The notes under the pieces are model-generated. The model searched no databases, had not been told where the DNA came from, and was given only the letters and a program-made list of their open reading frames with translations. A stretch of DNA of 44,453 nucleotides from an uncultured Clostridia bacterium. GTDB lineage: Bacteria > Bacillota > Clostridia > TANB77 > CAG-508. Positions 9,733 through 17,725 of this stretch are shown here, piece by piece (positions within the stretch are counted from its first letter, which is position 1; each line of letters starts with the position of its first letter). Where the stretch lies: NCBI GenBank assembly GCA_947628115.1, contig CANQYS010000009.1:1-44453 (forward strand), read 5' to 3'. The position numbers and the translations under genes are program-made.

Positions 9733-11424
9733 GCAGCTTTCACCTGTTGGAAATGTTTCATCTTTCATATTTCTGCTACCAATAAAATTAATAGTTATAT
9801 TTTGACCATCTGTTGTTATAGAACTTACTAATAGCTTAATCATATTTCTTTTTGTGTTTAAATCTAAAGTATCAAAAGAAGTAAAATAAGTATCTAATAT
9901 ATTAAGTAATAAATCAGCTGTTTCTTTATCACTTATTTCATTGTAATTAGTATTAGTTAAAGATTTTACTTGTTTTTCAAGTTCTAAATTGGTTTCTTTT
10001 AATTTTTTAATCTCATTAGAAATATCATCTAATAAAGATACATCTACATATTTTATTTTATCTAGTAAAGAGTTAATATCATTTTCATTTTTATTTATTA
10101 ATGATTTTAATGTTTTAACTTCTTCATTGTTTTTATTTTCTTTATTAAATGTATTTGTAGATAATTCTTTAAGTGCTTTATAAAACTTTGATGTAGGAGT
10201 AGCAAGTTTTTTAATTTCTTGCATTACCAAGTCATCTGCCTCTAATCCATTTATATTTTTACATTGACATTTTTGTTTTCTTGATTTATCTTTAAGTTCG
10301 CACATATAATCAAAAACTCTACGACCATCAGGACTTATCATTTTATTTTTTAGTTTTGCTCTCATAAATGAGCCACAATGTGAACATCTTAAAATTCCTG
10401 AAAGTAAAGCGTTACTTGTACTAGGCTTACGATATTTCATATCACTATTTCTATCTAATAAATTTTGGACTTCAACCCATTCTTTACCTGATATAATACC
10501 TTTGTGTTTTCCAACAGCTACAATCCAGGTCTTGATATCTTTTCTAACTACTTGATTTTTCTTTTTCTCTGTTTTGTTATAAACCATTAATCCATGTATT
10601 CCATCAAATTCTTTTTCATCTGCATATATTTCTACACCTAAATTTCTAAAATAGTCTAGTGTGTCTTGGTCTGCTATAGCATATACAGGATTTATTAAAA
10701 TATTTTTTAATCCCCATCTAGTATAAGCCTTATCATTTTTAGTTTTAATATCATTTTGAATAGTATATGTTTCAAGCTTAGTTTGCGATTTTAATTCTAT
10801 CATCTTATCAAAAAGTATCTTTACAATTCTTACTTCACTATCAATAGGGGAAAGTTTATATAACTTTCTTTTTTTACCATCTACAGTTATATTTTCTATT
10901 TGCTCTGATTTAAAACCTGTTGGGGTCATACCACCAAGCCAACGACCTGTTTTTGCAAGTTCTAACATATTATCTCTAATACGTTCTGCGATAGTATCAC
11001 GTTCCAATTGTGCAAATACAGAAATCATAAACATCATAGCACGACCGCTAGGGGTTACATTTTCAATACTTTCTGTTGCTGATAAAAAAGATACGTCATA
11101 ATTATCAAGCTCAATTACTAAACTACTAAAGTCTGATACATTACGACTAATTCTATCTAATTTATAAAAAGCAATAGCTTTTATTTTTTTATCCCTAATG
11201 TCTTTAAGCATATTTTGAAAAGCAGGGCGATTAGTATTATAACCTGTATAGCCCTCATCTTCATAAATTAAAATATCATGTTCTAAATCTACATTATCAA
11301 AAGTTAATTCAATCTTTCTTTTACATGTTTCTATTTGATTATGGGTACTTTCGCCTTTACCTGTAAATTTTGATTTACGAGAATATATTGCTATTTTTCT
11401 ATTGTCTTGTTTTGTACTTTTCAT
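9727..11424 (-). CDS. Large serine recombinase of the sigK element (SpoIVCA-like)
   Basis: Site-specific recombinase expected to excise the element from sigK in the mother cell. The 565-residue product has an N-terminal resolvase domain whose YSRKS motif carries the probable nucleophile Ser18, then SATESIENVTPSGRAMMFMISVFAQLERD, a recombinase domain, a zinc ribbon (CSHCG... CQC, about residues 345-390) and a coiled coil near 420-480. AGGAAA precedes the ATG. Its last codons and TGA stop lie inside the left attachment site, overlapping the sigK reading frame. Equivalent to spoIVCA by position and family. Confidence 0.93.
   Translation of the reverse strand: MKSTKQDNRKIAIYSRKSKFTGKGESTHNQIETCKRKIELTFDNVDLEHDILIYEDEGYTGYNTNRPAFQNMLKDIRDKKIKAIAFYKLDRISRNVSDFSSLVIELDNYDVSFLSATESIENVTPSGRAMMFMISVFAQLERDTIAERIRDNMLELAKTGRWLGGMTPTGFKSEQIENITVDGKKRKLYKLSPIDSEVRIVKILFDKMIELKSQTKLETYTIQNDIKTKNDKAYTRWGLKNILINPVYAIADQDTLDYFRNLGVEIYADEKEFDGIHGLMVYNKTEKKKNQVVRKDIKTWIVAVGKHKGIISGKEWVEVQNLLDRNSDMKYRKPSTSNALLSGILRCSHCGSFMRAKLKNKMISPDGRRVFDYMCELKDKSRKQKCQCKNINGLEADDLVMQEIKKLATPTSKFYKALKELSTNTFNKENKNNEEVKTLKSLINKNENDINSLLDKIKYVDVSLLDDISNEIKKLKETNLELEKQVKSLTNTNYNEISDKETADLLLNILDTYFTSFDTLDLNTKRNMIKLLVSSITTDGQNITINFIGSRNMKDETFPTGESCK
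9728..9753 (-). other. Left attachment site of the sigK element
   Basis: Core CATTT at 9728-9732 with an arm TTCACCTGTTGGAAA at 9739-9753 inside the element. The arm is the reverse complement, with one mismatch, of the arm at the other end. Confidence 0.8.
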
Positions 11425-11500
11425 ATTTTATATTTCCTTTCCTAAAATGTGATACTATAAATATAATATCACAAAGCAATTTAAAAAATGCAATAGATAT

Positions 11501-11527
11501 AAAAAAAAGACCATTAATTTGGTCTTA
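11501..11527 (-). terminator. Terminator of the RidA gene
   Basis: AAGACC-N8-GGTCTT followed by eight T's on the minus strand, directly after the RidA stop codon. Confidence 0.85.
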
Positions 11528-11529
11528 TA

Positions 11530-11931
11530 TTAGATTTTATTTATCATAGCTGTAACTTCAATTTCAATCTTTGAGCCTTTTCTAACAAACCCTCCAACTT
11601 CTACCATTGTAGAAACAGGCATTGAATTTTTAAAATATTCTGCTCTAATAGGCGATACAACTTTAAAGTCATCAATATCTTTTAGATATATAACAGCTTT
11701 AACAACATCATCTAAAGTTGCACCTGCTTGTTTTAATATATAGTTAATTTCTTCAAATACTAATTTTGTTTGCTCTGCTATATCTTCAGTAACAACTTCA
11801 TTAACTTCTCCAGCTGGTGTTTGAACACCTGAAACAAATATTAAATAAGCATCTCCTAAATCAATTTTTTTAGCTGGTGTATAAACACCTTTCATTACAT
11901 AGCCTTCTGGTTTTATATTTTCAATTTTCAT
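11530..11931 (-). CDS. RidA/YjgF/Rid family protein
   Basis: RidA proteins are small trimeric enzymes that hydrolyse reactive enamine/imine intermediates released by PLP enzymes. The 133-residue product shows the family pattern YTPAKKIDLGDAYLIFVSG near the N-terminus, a central EEINYILKQAGATLDDVVKAVIYLKD and the C-terminal PVSTMVEVGGFVRKGSKIEIEVTAMI with the position of the substrate-binding Arg altered to a Val-Gly context, so activity is uncertain. AAAGGAGGTAAT precedes the start. Cargo of the sigK element, divergent from the dehydrogenase pair. Confidence 0.85.
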   Translation of the reverse strand: MKIENIKPEGYVMKGVYTPAKKIDLGDAYLIFVSGVQTPAGEVNEVVTEDIAEQTKLVFEEINYILKQAGATLDDVVKAVIYLKDIDDFKVVSPIRAEYFKNSMPVSTMVEVGGFVRKGSKIEIEVTAMINKI

Positions 11932-12086
11932 TAGAATTACCTCCTTTTTTTAGTGATTATATCATAAAGATTATTAATTTTGAATAATTGCTATTTAATT
12001 TAATAAATTTATAGTAAACTATGGTTATATAATTTAAAATTTGATATAATTGTATTTAAGGTAATAATGATTCGGAGGAATATATT

Positions 12087-12986
12087 ATGTTTAAAAAGAT
12101 AGTAATTGTAGAGCCTGTATTTATGGAAAAAGAAAGAGAATATGAGTTAAAAAAATATTGTGATAAATTAATCGTTTATGATACTAATGTTGCAAATGAA
12201 AGAGAAATTATAGAAAGAATTAGAAATGCTGATTGCATATTGGTTTCTTGGAGTACAACTATAAGTAAAGAAATAATAGAAAATTGTACTAATTTAAAAC
12301 ATATAGCACTATGTTGTTCTTTTTATGGTAAACAATTTGCAAAAGTTGATATAGATGCTGTAGAAAAAAAGAAAATTACATATTCATATTTAGAAGAATA
12401 TGGAGATAATGGGACTATAGAATATGTGATAGCTGAAACAATTAATTTAATTCATGGTTTTTATGGAAAAAGATTAAAAGAAGAAGCATATGATTTAACT
12501 GGTATAAAAGTAGGAATACTTGGATTAGGTAATCTTGGAACAAAGATTGCTAGAACTTTTAAAATTTTTGATACAGATGTTTATTATTATAGTAGAACTA
12601 GAAAAGAAAATATAGAAAAAGAATTAAATATAAAATATTTAGAATTAGATGAATTATTTAATACAGTAGATGTCATTTCAATAAATGTAAATAGAGATGT
12701 TTGTTTGATTGGAGGAAATAATTTAGAAAAGTATGGAAATGGTAAAGCAATTATAAACACATCAATTGGCAAATGTTATGAACTAGATAGCTTAAAAAAG
12801 TGGCTTGAAAATAAAAACAATTATTATATTTGTGATGAACCTACGATAAATGATGATATAAAAGAGATATTGAATTATGATAATGTAATTTATACAAATG
12901 CTCATTCAGGAGGAGGTACAAAACAATGCCTTGAGAGAGCAACACAACAAATAATAAATAATATTAAAAAAGCTTGTATGCAATAA
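12087..12986 (+). CDS. D-isomer-specific 2-hydroxyacid dehydrogenase family protein
   Basis: The 299-residue product resembles NAD-dependent D-2-hydroxyacid dehydrogenases. It has an N-terminal substrate domain, the Rossmann motif GILGLGNLGTKIAR near residues 141-154, a conserved INTSIGK segment where the family has an INxxRG motif, and a C-terminal AHSGGGT with the His expected at the active site. The catalytic Arg of the INxxRG region is not obvious. CGGAGGAA stands 7 bases before the ATG. It and the SDR gene 38 bases downstream form a two-gene unit within the sigK element. Substrate unknown. Confidence 0.8.
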   Translation: MFKKIVIVEPVFMEKEREYELKKYCDKLIVYDTNVANEREIIERIRNADCILVSWSTTISKEIIENCTNLKHIALCCSFYGKQFAKVDIDAVEKKKITYSYLEEYGDNGTIEYVIAETINLIHGFYGKRLKEEAYDLTGIKVGILGLGNLGTKIARTFKIFDTDVYYYSRTRKENIEKELNIKYLELDELFNTVDVISINVNRDVCLIGGNNLEKYGNGKAIINTSIGKCYELDSLKKWLENKNNYYICDEPTINDDIKEILNYDNVIYTNAHSGGGTKQCLERATQQIINNIKKACMQ

Positions 12987-13024
12987 ATTGTATTAATTAT
13001 TAAATAAATTGGAGGTAAAAGAAT

Positions 13025-13786
13025 ATGAATAATAAAAAGGTAGTTTTAGTAACAGGTGGAACAAGTGGAATTGGATTTGGAACAATAGAATATTTATTGG
13101 AACAAGAAAAATATGAAGTTATTTCAGTTTCAAGAGGAGATAAAAATTTATCTTTAGCAAAAGAAAAATTAGGAGATAATGCAAATAAAGTTTTATTTTT
13201 GCATGGTGATATTAGTAAAGAGGAAGATTGCAATAAAATATATGATGAAATAGATAGTAAATATGGTAAATTAGATGGATTAGTAAATTCAGCTGGAATT
13301 ATTAAATTGGGAGGAATAGAAAAGCAAACGCTAGAAGAATGGAATAATTCAATAAATATCAATTTGACAGGAATATTTTTATTGACTAAAACTTTATTAC
13401 CTCTATTAAAAAAAGGTACAAATACTTCTATTGTTAATATTTCTTCTATGTCATCAAAAAAAGCAGGGGGCTCAATAGCATATTGTGCAAGCAAAGCAGG
13501 TGTTGATATGCTAACTAAATATATGGCTCAAGAACTTGGAAAATATAATATACGAGTAAATAGTGTAAATCCTGCTGCTGTATATACAAATATTTATGTA
13601 TCAAGTGGCGATTATACACAAGAGGGTTACGATAAATGGTCAGAAGAAAAAGCACCATTATACCCACTAGGAAGAATTGGAGATGCTAAAAAAGATTTAG
13701 CGCCAACAATAGAATTTTTATTATCAGATAAAACATTATGGACTACAGGAGCAATTTATCTCGTTGATGGTGGTAAAAGTATTTAA
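13025..13786 (+). CDS. Short-chain dehydrogenase/reductase (SDR) family protein
   Basis: A 253-residue classical SDR. The cofactor motif TGGTSGIG lies near residues 10-17, NSAG near 86-89, the catalytic Ser in the NISSMSS region near 138-144, and the active-site YCASK near 153-157. The C-terminus ends LVDGGKSI, like FabG-type enzymes. The ribosome binding site GGAGGTAAA is strong. It is the second gene of the dehydrogenase pair in the sigK element; the two may act on the same small molecule, but the substrate cannot be inferred. Confidence 0.88.
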   Translation: MNNKKVVLVTGGTSGIGFGTIEYLLEQEKYEVISVSRGDKNLSLAKEKLGDNANKVLFLHGDISKEEDCNKIYDEIDSKYGKLDGLVNSAGIIKLGGIEKQTLEEWNNSININLTGIFLLTKTLLPLLKKGTNTSIVNISSMSSKKAGGSIAYCASKAGVDMLTKYMAQELGKYNIRVNSVNPAAVYTNIYVSSGDYTQEGYDKWSEEKAPLYPLGRIGDAKKDLAPTIEFLLSDKTLWTTGAIYLVDGGKSI

Positions 13787-13808
13787 TAATAAAATGATAT
13801 GTTATAAC

Positions 13809-13855
13809 AAAAATAGAACTATTGGATCATAATTCCAAAGTTCTATTTTTTATGC
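13809..13855 (+). terminator. Terminator after the SDR gene
   Basis: AATAGAACT-A-TTGGA pairs with TCCAA-A-GTTCTATT and runs into TTTTTTAT. The next 185 bases, to 14040, are AT-rich with no gene seen. Confidence 0.85.
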
Positions 13856-14040
13856 TTAAATAATTTTATAATTTATTATTAGGATTATTTATTTTATAGT
13901 ATTTATCTAAAATTTTATTAATATTATTATTAACTTCATCAAAGTGTATTAAAACATGTGGAATTCTTAAATTTCCACCATTTCTTATTAATTAAACATT
14001 TTATTGTATTATTTGAATAAACTTTAAGTAAGGAGGTTGT

Positions 14041-14211
14041 ATGAAAGTTTTTGTAAATCTTCCTGAACTATCTGAAGATAAAGAAGAACTTGAAAATAGA
14101 GTTGCAAACTTTCATGCAACTCTATTAGTAGAAAAAATAAATCAGTTAAATATTAATGATAAATCTAAAAAGAAAATCCTAGATTTAATTTTAAAAGAAT
14201 GTAATAGGTAG
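14041..14211 (+). CDS. Small hypothetical protein, 56 residues
   Basis: An ATG placed 4 bases after a strong AAGGAGG opens a frame of 56 residues (MKVFVNLPELSEDKEELENR...LILKECNR). It is acidic at the start and Lys-rich towards the end, with predicted helices and no membrane segment or Cys pair. It converges on the DUF4143 ATPase gene with an 11-base gap. No family recognised. The binding site and codon use make it a plausible real gene of the sigK element. Confidence 0.6.
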   Translation: MKVFVNLPELSEDKEELENRVANFHATLLVEKINQLNINDKSKKKILDLILKECNR

Positions 14212-14222
14212 TGTATTTTTAA

Positions 14223-15416
14223 TTATTTTTCTAATAGCCAATCAATTATATTTTTATGAATAATTCCGTCTCTTGAAAAATCAGCTTTATCTAATGAAAG
14301 AACATATTTAGGATAGTTATCTTCTATTTCTTTAAAAGCTCCAAATTCTCTATTTTGAACTTTATCACTTTCTAATAAATAAGCTACTTGAAAATATAAT
14401 TTTTCTTGTGTTTTTGTTGCAATAAAATCAATTTCTCCATCTTTTATTTTTCCTATATACACATCATATCCTCTTTCTAATAACTCATTGTATACAACAT
14501 TTTCAATTGCAAAGCTCTTGTTTATTTCAAAATTATTGTTTTTTATTTGAGCTATTCCTAAATCTGTCATATAATATTTATTTAATGTTTTTAAAATTGC
14601 TTTTCCATGAATATCATATCTATATATTTTCTCTATCATTAAAGCTTTGCATAATGCATCTAAATATATATATAATGTTTCAGTTGATATAGATTTTCCT
14701 TCTTTTTTTAAAAAATTCATAACATTCTCAGCAGAAAATTGACGTCCTGTAGTATCTACAATATATTGTAATAATAAATCAAATAAGACTGTATCCTTTA
14801 ATCCTAGTCTTTCTACTACGTCTCTTAATATAATAGAATCAAATACACTATGTAAATAATCTTTTATATTGCTTTCATCAGTAAACTCTGTTCTATTAGG
14901 AAGTCCTCCCCATTTAACAAAATCCCAAAAAGTTTCTTCAGATTTTGCTTGCTTTTTAGTAAGTTCTATAAATTCTTTGTAGCTTAATGGATAAATATTA
15001 AATAATACATATCTTCCTGATAGAACTGTTGATAATTCATTTGATAATAGTTTGCTATTAGAACCTGTAATAAATATACTTATATTGTCTATAGACGCTC
15101 TTAATGAATTTACTACATCTTCAAATTTTTCTACTTTCTGAATTTCATCTAAAAATACATAATATTTATTATCATCTACTATTTTTTCTTTTATATATGT
15201 ATTTAATTTTTTGTAATCTTGTAGTTCTTCAAATTCTATAAGTTCGAAATTTATATATATGATGTGTTTCTCATCTATCTTTTTTTCTTTTAGTTCATTC
15301 ATTATTTGTTTTAATATTACAGATTTTCCACATCTTCTTATTCCAACTAATATTTTTATAAGGTCACTGTCGTAAAACCCTCTTATTCTTGATAAATACA
15401 TTTCTCTTTTTAACAT
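14223..15416 (-). CDS. AAA ATPase with DUF4143 domain
   Basis: The 397-residue product belongs to the AAA_14/DUF4143 ATPases, common accessory proteins of unknown role. The Walker A motif is GIRRCGKS (near residues 25-32), Walker B is YYVFLDEIQ (near 88-96), and an ITGSNSKLLS sensor-like segment follows. The C-terminal DUF4143 part has the GEIDFI nuclease-like motif. The ATG at 15416 is preferred over a GTG at 15425, because AGGTG covers that GTG. It sits at the right end of the sigK element, on the same strand as sigK. Confidence 0.9.
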   Translation of the reverse strand: MLKREMYLSRIRGFYDSDLIKILVGIRRCGKSVILKQIMNELKEKKIDEKHIIYINFELIEFEELQDYKKLNTYIKEKIVDDNKYYVFLDEIQKVEKFEDVVNSLRASIDNISIFITGSNSKLLSNELSTVLSGRYVLFNIYPLSYKEFIELTKKQAKSEETFWDFVKWGGLPNRTEFTDESNIKDYLHSVFDSIILRDVVERLGLKDTVLFDLLLQYIVDTTGRQFSAENVMNFLKKEGKSISTETLYIYLDALCKALMIEKIYRYDIHGKAILKTLNKYYMTDLGIAQIKNNNFEINKSFAIENVVYNELLERGYDVYIGKIKDGEIDFIATKTQEKLYFQVAYLLESDKVQNREFGAFKEIEDNYPKYVLSLDKADFSRDGIIHKNIIDWLLEK

Positions 15417-15550
15417 TTTTATCACCTATAATAATTATAATTCAATATATTATATTTGTCAAGTTGTTTCGCAAAAAAGAAATATCTTTTATAAGTTTTG
15501 TATTTTTTTCGTTTTATCGTAATTTTTTATTTTGATATACTTAACTTGAG

Positions 15551-15575
15551 TTTCCAACACGTGAATATTGCATTT
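15551..15575 (-). other. Right attachment site of the sigK element
   Basis: Core CATTT at 15571-15575 with the inner arm TTTCCAACACGTGAA at 15551-15565. Arms and core at both ends are equally spaced, so the excised circle would have a nearly symmetrical site. Confidence 0.8.
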
Positions 15576-15913
15576 TCTATGCATCTGGAGGCATATGTAG
15601 CAAGACGTACTCCTTTATTTGTATTAAATGTGTTTATTCCTTTTATTAATCCTATAGTCCCTATTGAGATTAAATCATCATTATCTACATTTGGTACGTT
15701 ATATTTTTTACATATGTGAGCTACCAGTCTTAAATTTCTTTCTATTAATATATTTCTTGCATCTTCATCTCCTTTCATATACTTTTGCAAATATTCTGTT
15801 TCTTCTTCTTCTGAGAGTGGTTCTGGAAATAGACTATTATTAGATATATATCCTAAAACAAAAATAGCTGTTTTGCAAAAAGCCAGAAATCCAGATAAAT
15901 ATATTAATGGCAT
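15571..15913 (-). CDS. sigK: Sigma-K, 5' part (pro-sequence and region 2)
   Basis: N-terminal part of the mother-cell sigma factor (SpoIVCB equivalent). The first 20 or so residues form the hydrophobic pro-sequence that holds pro-sigma-K at the membrane until processing. SNNSLFPEPLSEEEE, GDEDARNILIERNLRLVAHICKKY and NDDLISIGTIGLIKGI (core binding region 2) follow, then RLATYASRCIEN at the junction. Past the core the frame runs into element sequence and ends after 14 unrelated residues at 15527. GGAGGTG precedes the ATG. Excision joins it to the 3' part at 9365-9732. Confidence 0.93.
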
Positions 15914-15927
15914 AAATGCACCTCCAT

Positions 15928-15963
15928 TTTTCTCATAACAAATTATATGTTTATGAGAAATAA
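15928..15963. promoter_or_regulatory. Inverted repeat upstream of sigK
   Basis: TTTCTCATAA and TTTATGAGAAA flank an 11-base AT-rich spacer, directly upstream of the sigK ribosome binding site. It could be a regulatory site or a leader hairpin. A sigma-E promoter would be expected nearby but I cannot assign one with confidence. Confidence 0.4.
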
Positions 15964-16037
15964 AAGTGCATGACCTTAAAAAAATAATTTGTATAATTTA
16001 TATTTATTAAAATATATTTTATTAAAAGGAGGTTTGT

Positions 16038-16493
16038 ATGAAAAATTTATTTGTATACATTAAATCTATACTTGTACCAACAGTACTAGGTGGAGTTATT
16101 GGATTTATAATATCTAGTTATATGGACTATAATGCTCTTATAAAACCTAATTTTTCACCACCTGCTATTGTTTTTCCTATTGTATGGACTATTCTTTACA
16201 TACTAATGGGTGTATCATATGGAATACTGAAAAGCAATTCTTTAACAACTGATAAAATAAATACAATTTACTATCTTCAGTTATTTGTAAATTTACTTTG
16301 GTCAATTTTCTTTTTTGTTTTTAAATGGAGATTATTTTCATTTATATGGATTTTACTGTTAATTGTTTTAGTTATATTAATGATAAAAAATTTTTACTCT
16401 AAAAATAAGGTCGCTGGATTATTGCAAATACCTTATCTATTATGGATAATATTTGCTTCGTTTTTAAATTTAACAATATATTTGTTGAATTAA
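16038..16493 (+). CDS. TspO/MBR family membrane protein
   Basis: A 151-residue protein with five predicted membrane helices, the layout of the TspO/peripheral benzodiazepine receptor family, which binds porphyrins and related ligands. Family features include KPNFSPPAIVFPIVWTILYILMGVSYG after the first helix and the NLLWSIFFF and PYLLWIIFASFLN segments. AAAAGGAGG precedes the ATG. It is divergent from sigK. The role here is not defined; TspO is linked elsewhere to tetrapyrrole handling and stress. Confidence 0.9.
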   Translation: MKNLFVYIKSILVPTVLGGVIGFIISSYMDYNALIKPNFSPPAIVFPIVWTILYILMGVSYGILKSNSLTTDKINTIYYLQLFVNLLWSIFFFVFKWRLFSFIWILLLIVLVILMIKNFYSKNKVAGLLQIPYLLWIIFASFLNLTIYLLN

Positions 16494-16516
16494 TAAATTG
16501 TAGTTTATTTGAGAAG

Positions 16517-16577
16517 AGCGTGTGGACGTGAGGAAAAAATTTATTTCGTAGAAATGGGATTTTTTCTTCCGTCCTAG
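16517..16577. terminator. Bidirectional hairpin between tspO and the pilin-like remnant
   Basis: GGACG and GAGGAAAAAAT on the left pair with ATTTTTTCTTC and CGTCC on the right around a 20-base loop. Two convergent genes flank it. Confidence 0.55.
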
Positions 16578-16596
16578 CGATTTTGTTTAATTAGAT

Positions 16597-17054
16597 TTAA
16601 TCAGATTCTCTAACATATGAACCAGTTAACCAATCGCAAAAACTACCAACATATGTCATCCCAGACACAGCAAGAGCACCACCAATTTTGGAAGAATCAA
16701 CTTCTTCACCAGACATTGCTCCCATTGGAATATATAAAACCTCTAAATTGTATTCTTTTATTTCTGCTGTTTTTCCATTTATTGTATACGTTTTTCCTGT
16801 TTTTTTACTTGTATATTTTCCGTTATCTTCTTCAAATATTTCCGGTAATTGCATATTTTTAAAATCAACACCTTTATCTGGATTATATGCTGCTATAGCT
16901 ACCTCCATTAACTGTTCTTTTTCTAACTCTACCTGTGCTTTTTTGTTGCATCTTCTGCTTTTTTAAATAAAACTCCATTTAATGCTATATTTATTGTTAC
17001 AGCTACTAGTATTAGCATTACAATTATTGTAATTATTAGGGCTATTAGAGTGAT
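16597..17054 (-). pseudogene. Prepilin-like (type IV pilin/pseudopilin) gene remnant
   Basis: The minus strand encodes ITLIALIITIIVMLILVAVTINIALNG, the hydrophobic helix of Clostridia pilin-like proteins, then FKKAEDATKK. A one-base shift at a run of six A's (near 16938) leads into AQVELEKEQLMEVAIAAYN and a 103-residue open frame ending YVRESD. Where the family has an RG-ITLIAL cleavage site, a TAA stop stands instead of Gly, and no start codon or binding site is seen. The shift is at a poly-A run, not at CGG, so this appears to be true decay. The 280 bases beyond (17055-17338) show nothing recognisable. Confidence 0.65.
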
Positions 17055-17338
17055 TTATCTGTGGTCAGAGAAATCAAGCTAAAAAAATTAACCTTATTAA
17101 TAAAAGGAAAATTTACTGAAAATGAGATTTATTAGTGGATTTTGAGGAATGAATAATAAAAATTAGTAAATACAAATATTTTCTCTTTCATAAAAATACT
17201 CATAATTGAAAGTATACCGTTCCATAAGTTTCACTTAATGTATTTGCAAAATTAAAAAGGAATATGCTTAAATAAATATACTAATATTATTTTTTATTAT
17301 AAACATATTCTTTCATAAATACTCCAAAAAATTGTTTC

Positions 17339-17719
17339 TTATGTTTGCTCATTTAACTGTGCTTTAATTTTCATTATTCTATTTTTGTAATTTTCAATGG
17401 ATTGTTTCTTTTCTTCAATTTGTTGCATATATAGATTACTTAATTCTTTTATTTCTGATTCACATAAATCTTCTTCTATTATTATTCCATTTTCAAAATC
17501 TCTTTGCATTTTTAGTAGTATTGAATTTACTTTTTTTTCAGGTATTTTTATATCTTCTATAAAGTCTTGAAATTCCTCTTTAAGTATTATTTTAGTGTTT
17601 TGAGCAATATTTTGAGATTGTATATTATCTTTAAATAAGCTTTTAAAAAACATTTTGATTTTTCCAAAAACATTTTGATTATACGTTGTTAATAAATTTT
17701 CAATCTTTTCCTTACCCAT
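17339..17719 (-). CDS. Hypothetical protein, 126 residues, coiled-coil C-terminus
   Basis: No family recognised. The product starts MGKEKIENLLTTYNQNVFGKIKMFFKSLF, which could be an amphipathic helix, and ends with a charged helical stretch (NLYMQQIEEKKQSIENYKNRIMKIKAQLNEQ) likely to form a coiled coil. It begins 6 bases after the preceding 568-residue gene and is the last gene of the TelA-type operon, so a role in the same complex or stress response is possible. Confidence 0.6.
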   Translation of the reverse strand: MGKEKIENLLTTYNQNVFGKIKMFFKSLFKDNIQSQNIAQNTKIILKEEFQDFIEDIKIPEKKVNSILLKMQRDFENGIIIEEDLCESEIKELSNLYMQQIEEKKQSIENYKNRIMKIKAQLNEQT

Positions 17720-17725
17720 ATTCTC

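Larger units (their letters stand above)
9728..15575. mobile_element. sigK intervening ('skin'-like) element, 5.84 kb
   Basis: The element separates the 5' and 3' halves of sigK. The two ends share the 5-base core CATTT (9728-9732 and 15571-15575; AAATG on the coding strand), and joining there restores sigK in frame. It carries its own serine recombinase next to the left end, plus a RidA protein, a 2-hydroxyacid dehydrogenase, an SDR enzyme, a 56-residue protein and a DUF4143 ATPase. No phage structural genes are present. Excision would remove 5843 bases. Confidence 0.93.

Noticed and set aside
9483..9761. Independent 92-residue gene starting at 9761
   Set aside because: The first 10 codons are element arm sequence; the frame is the 3' half of sigK, continuing after the CGG site.
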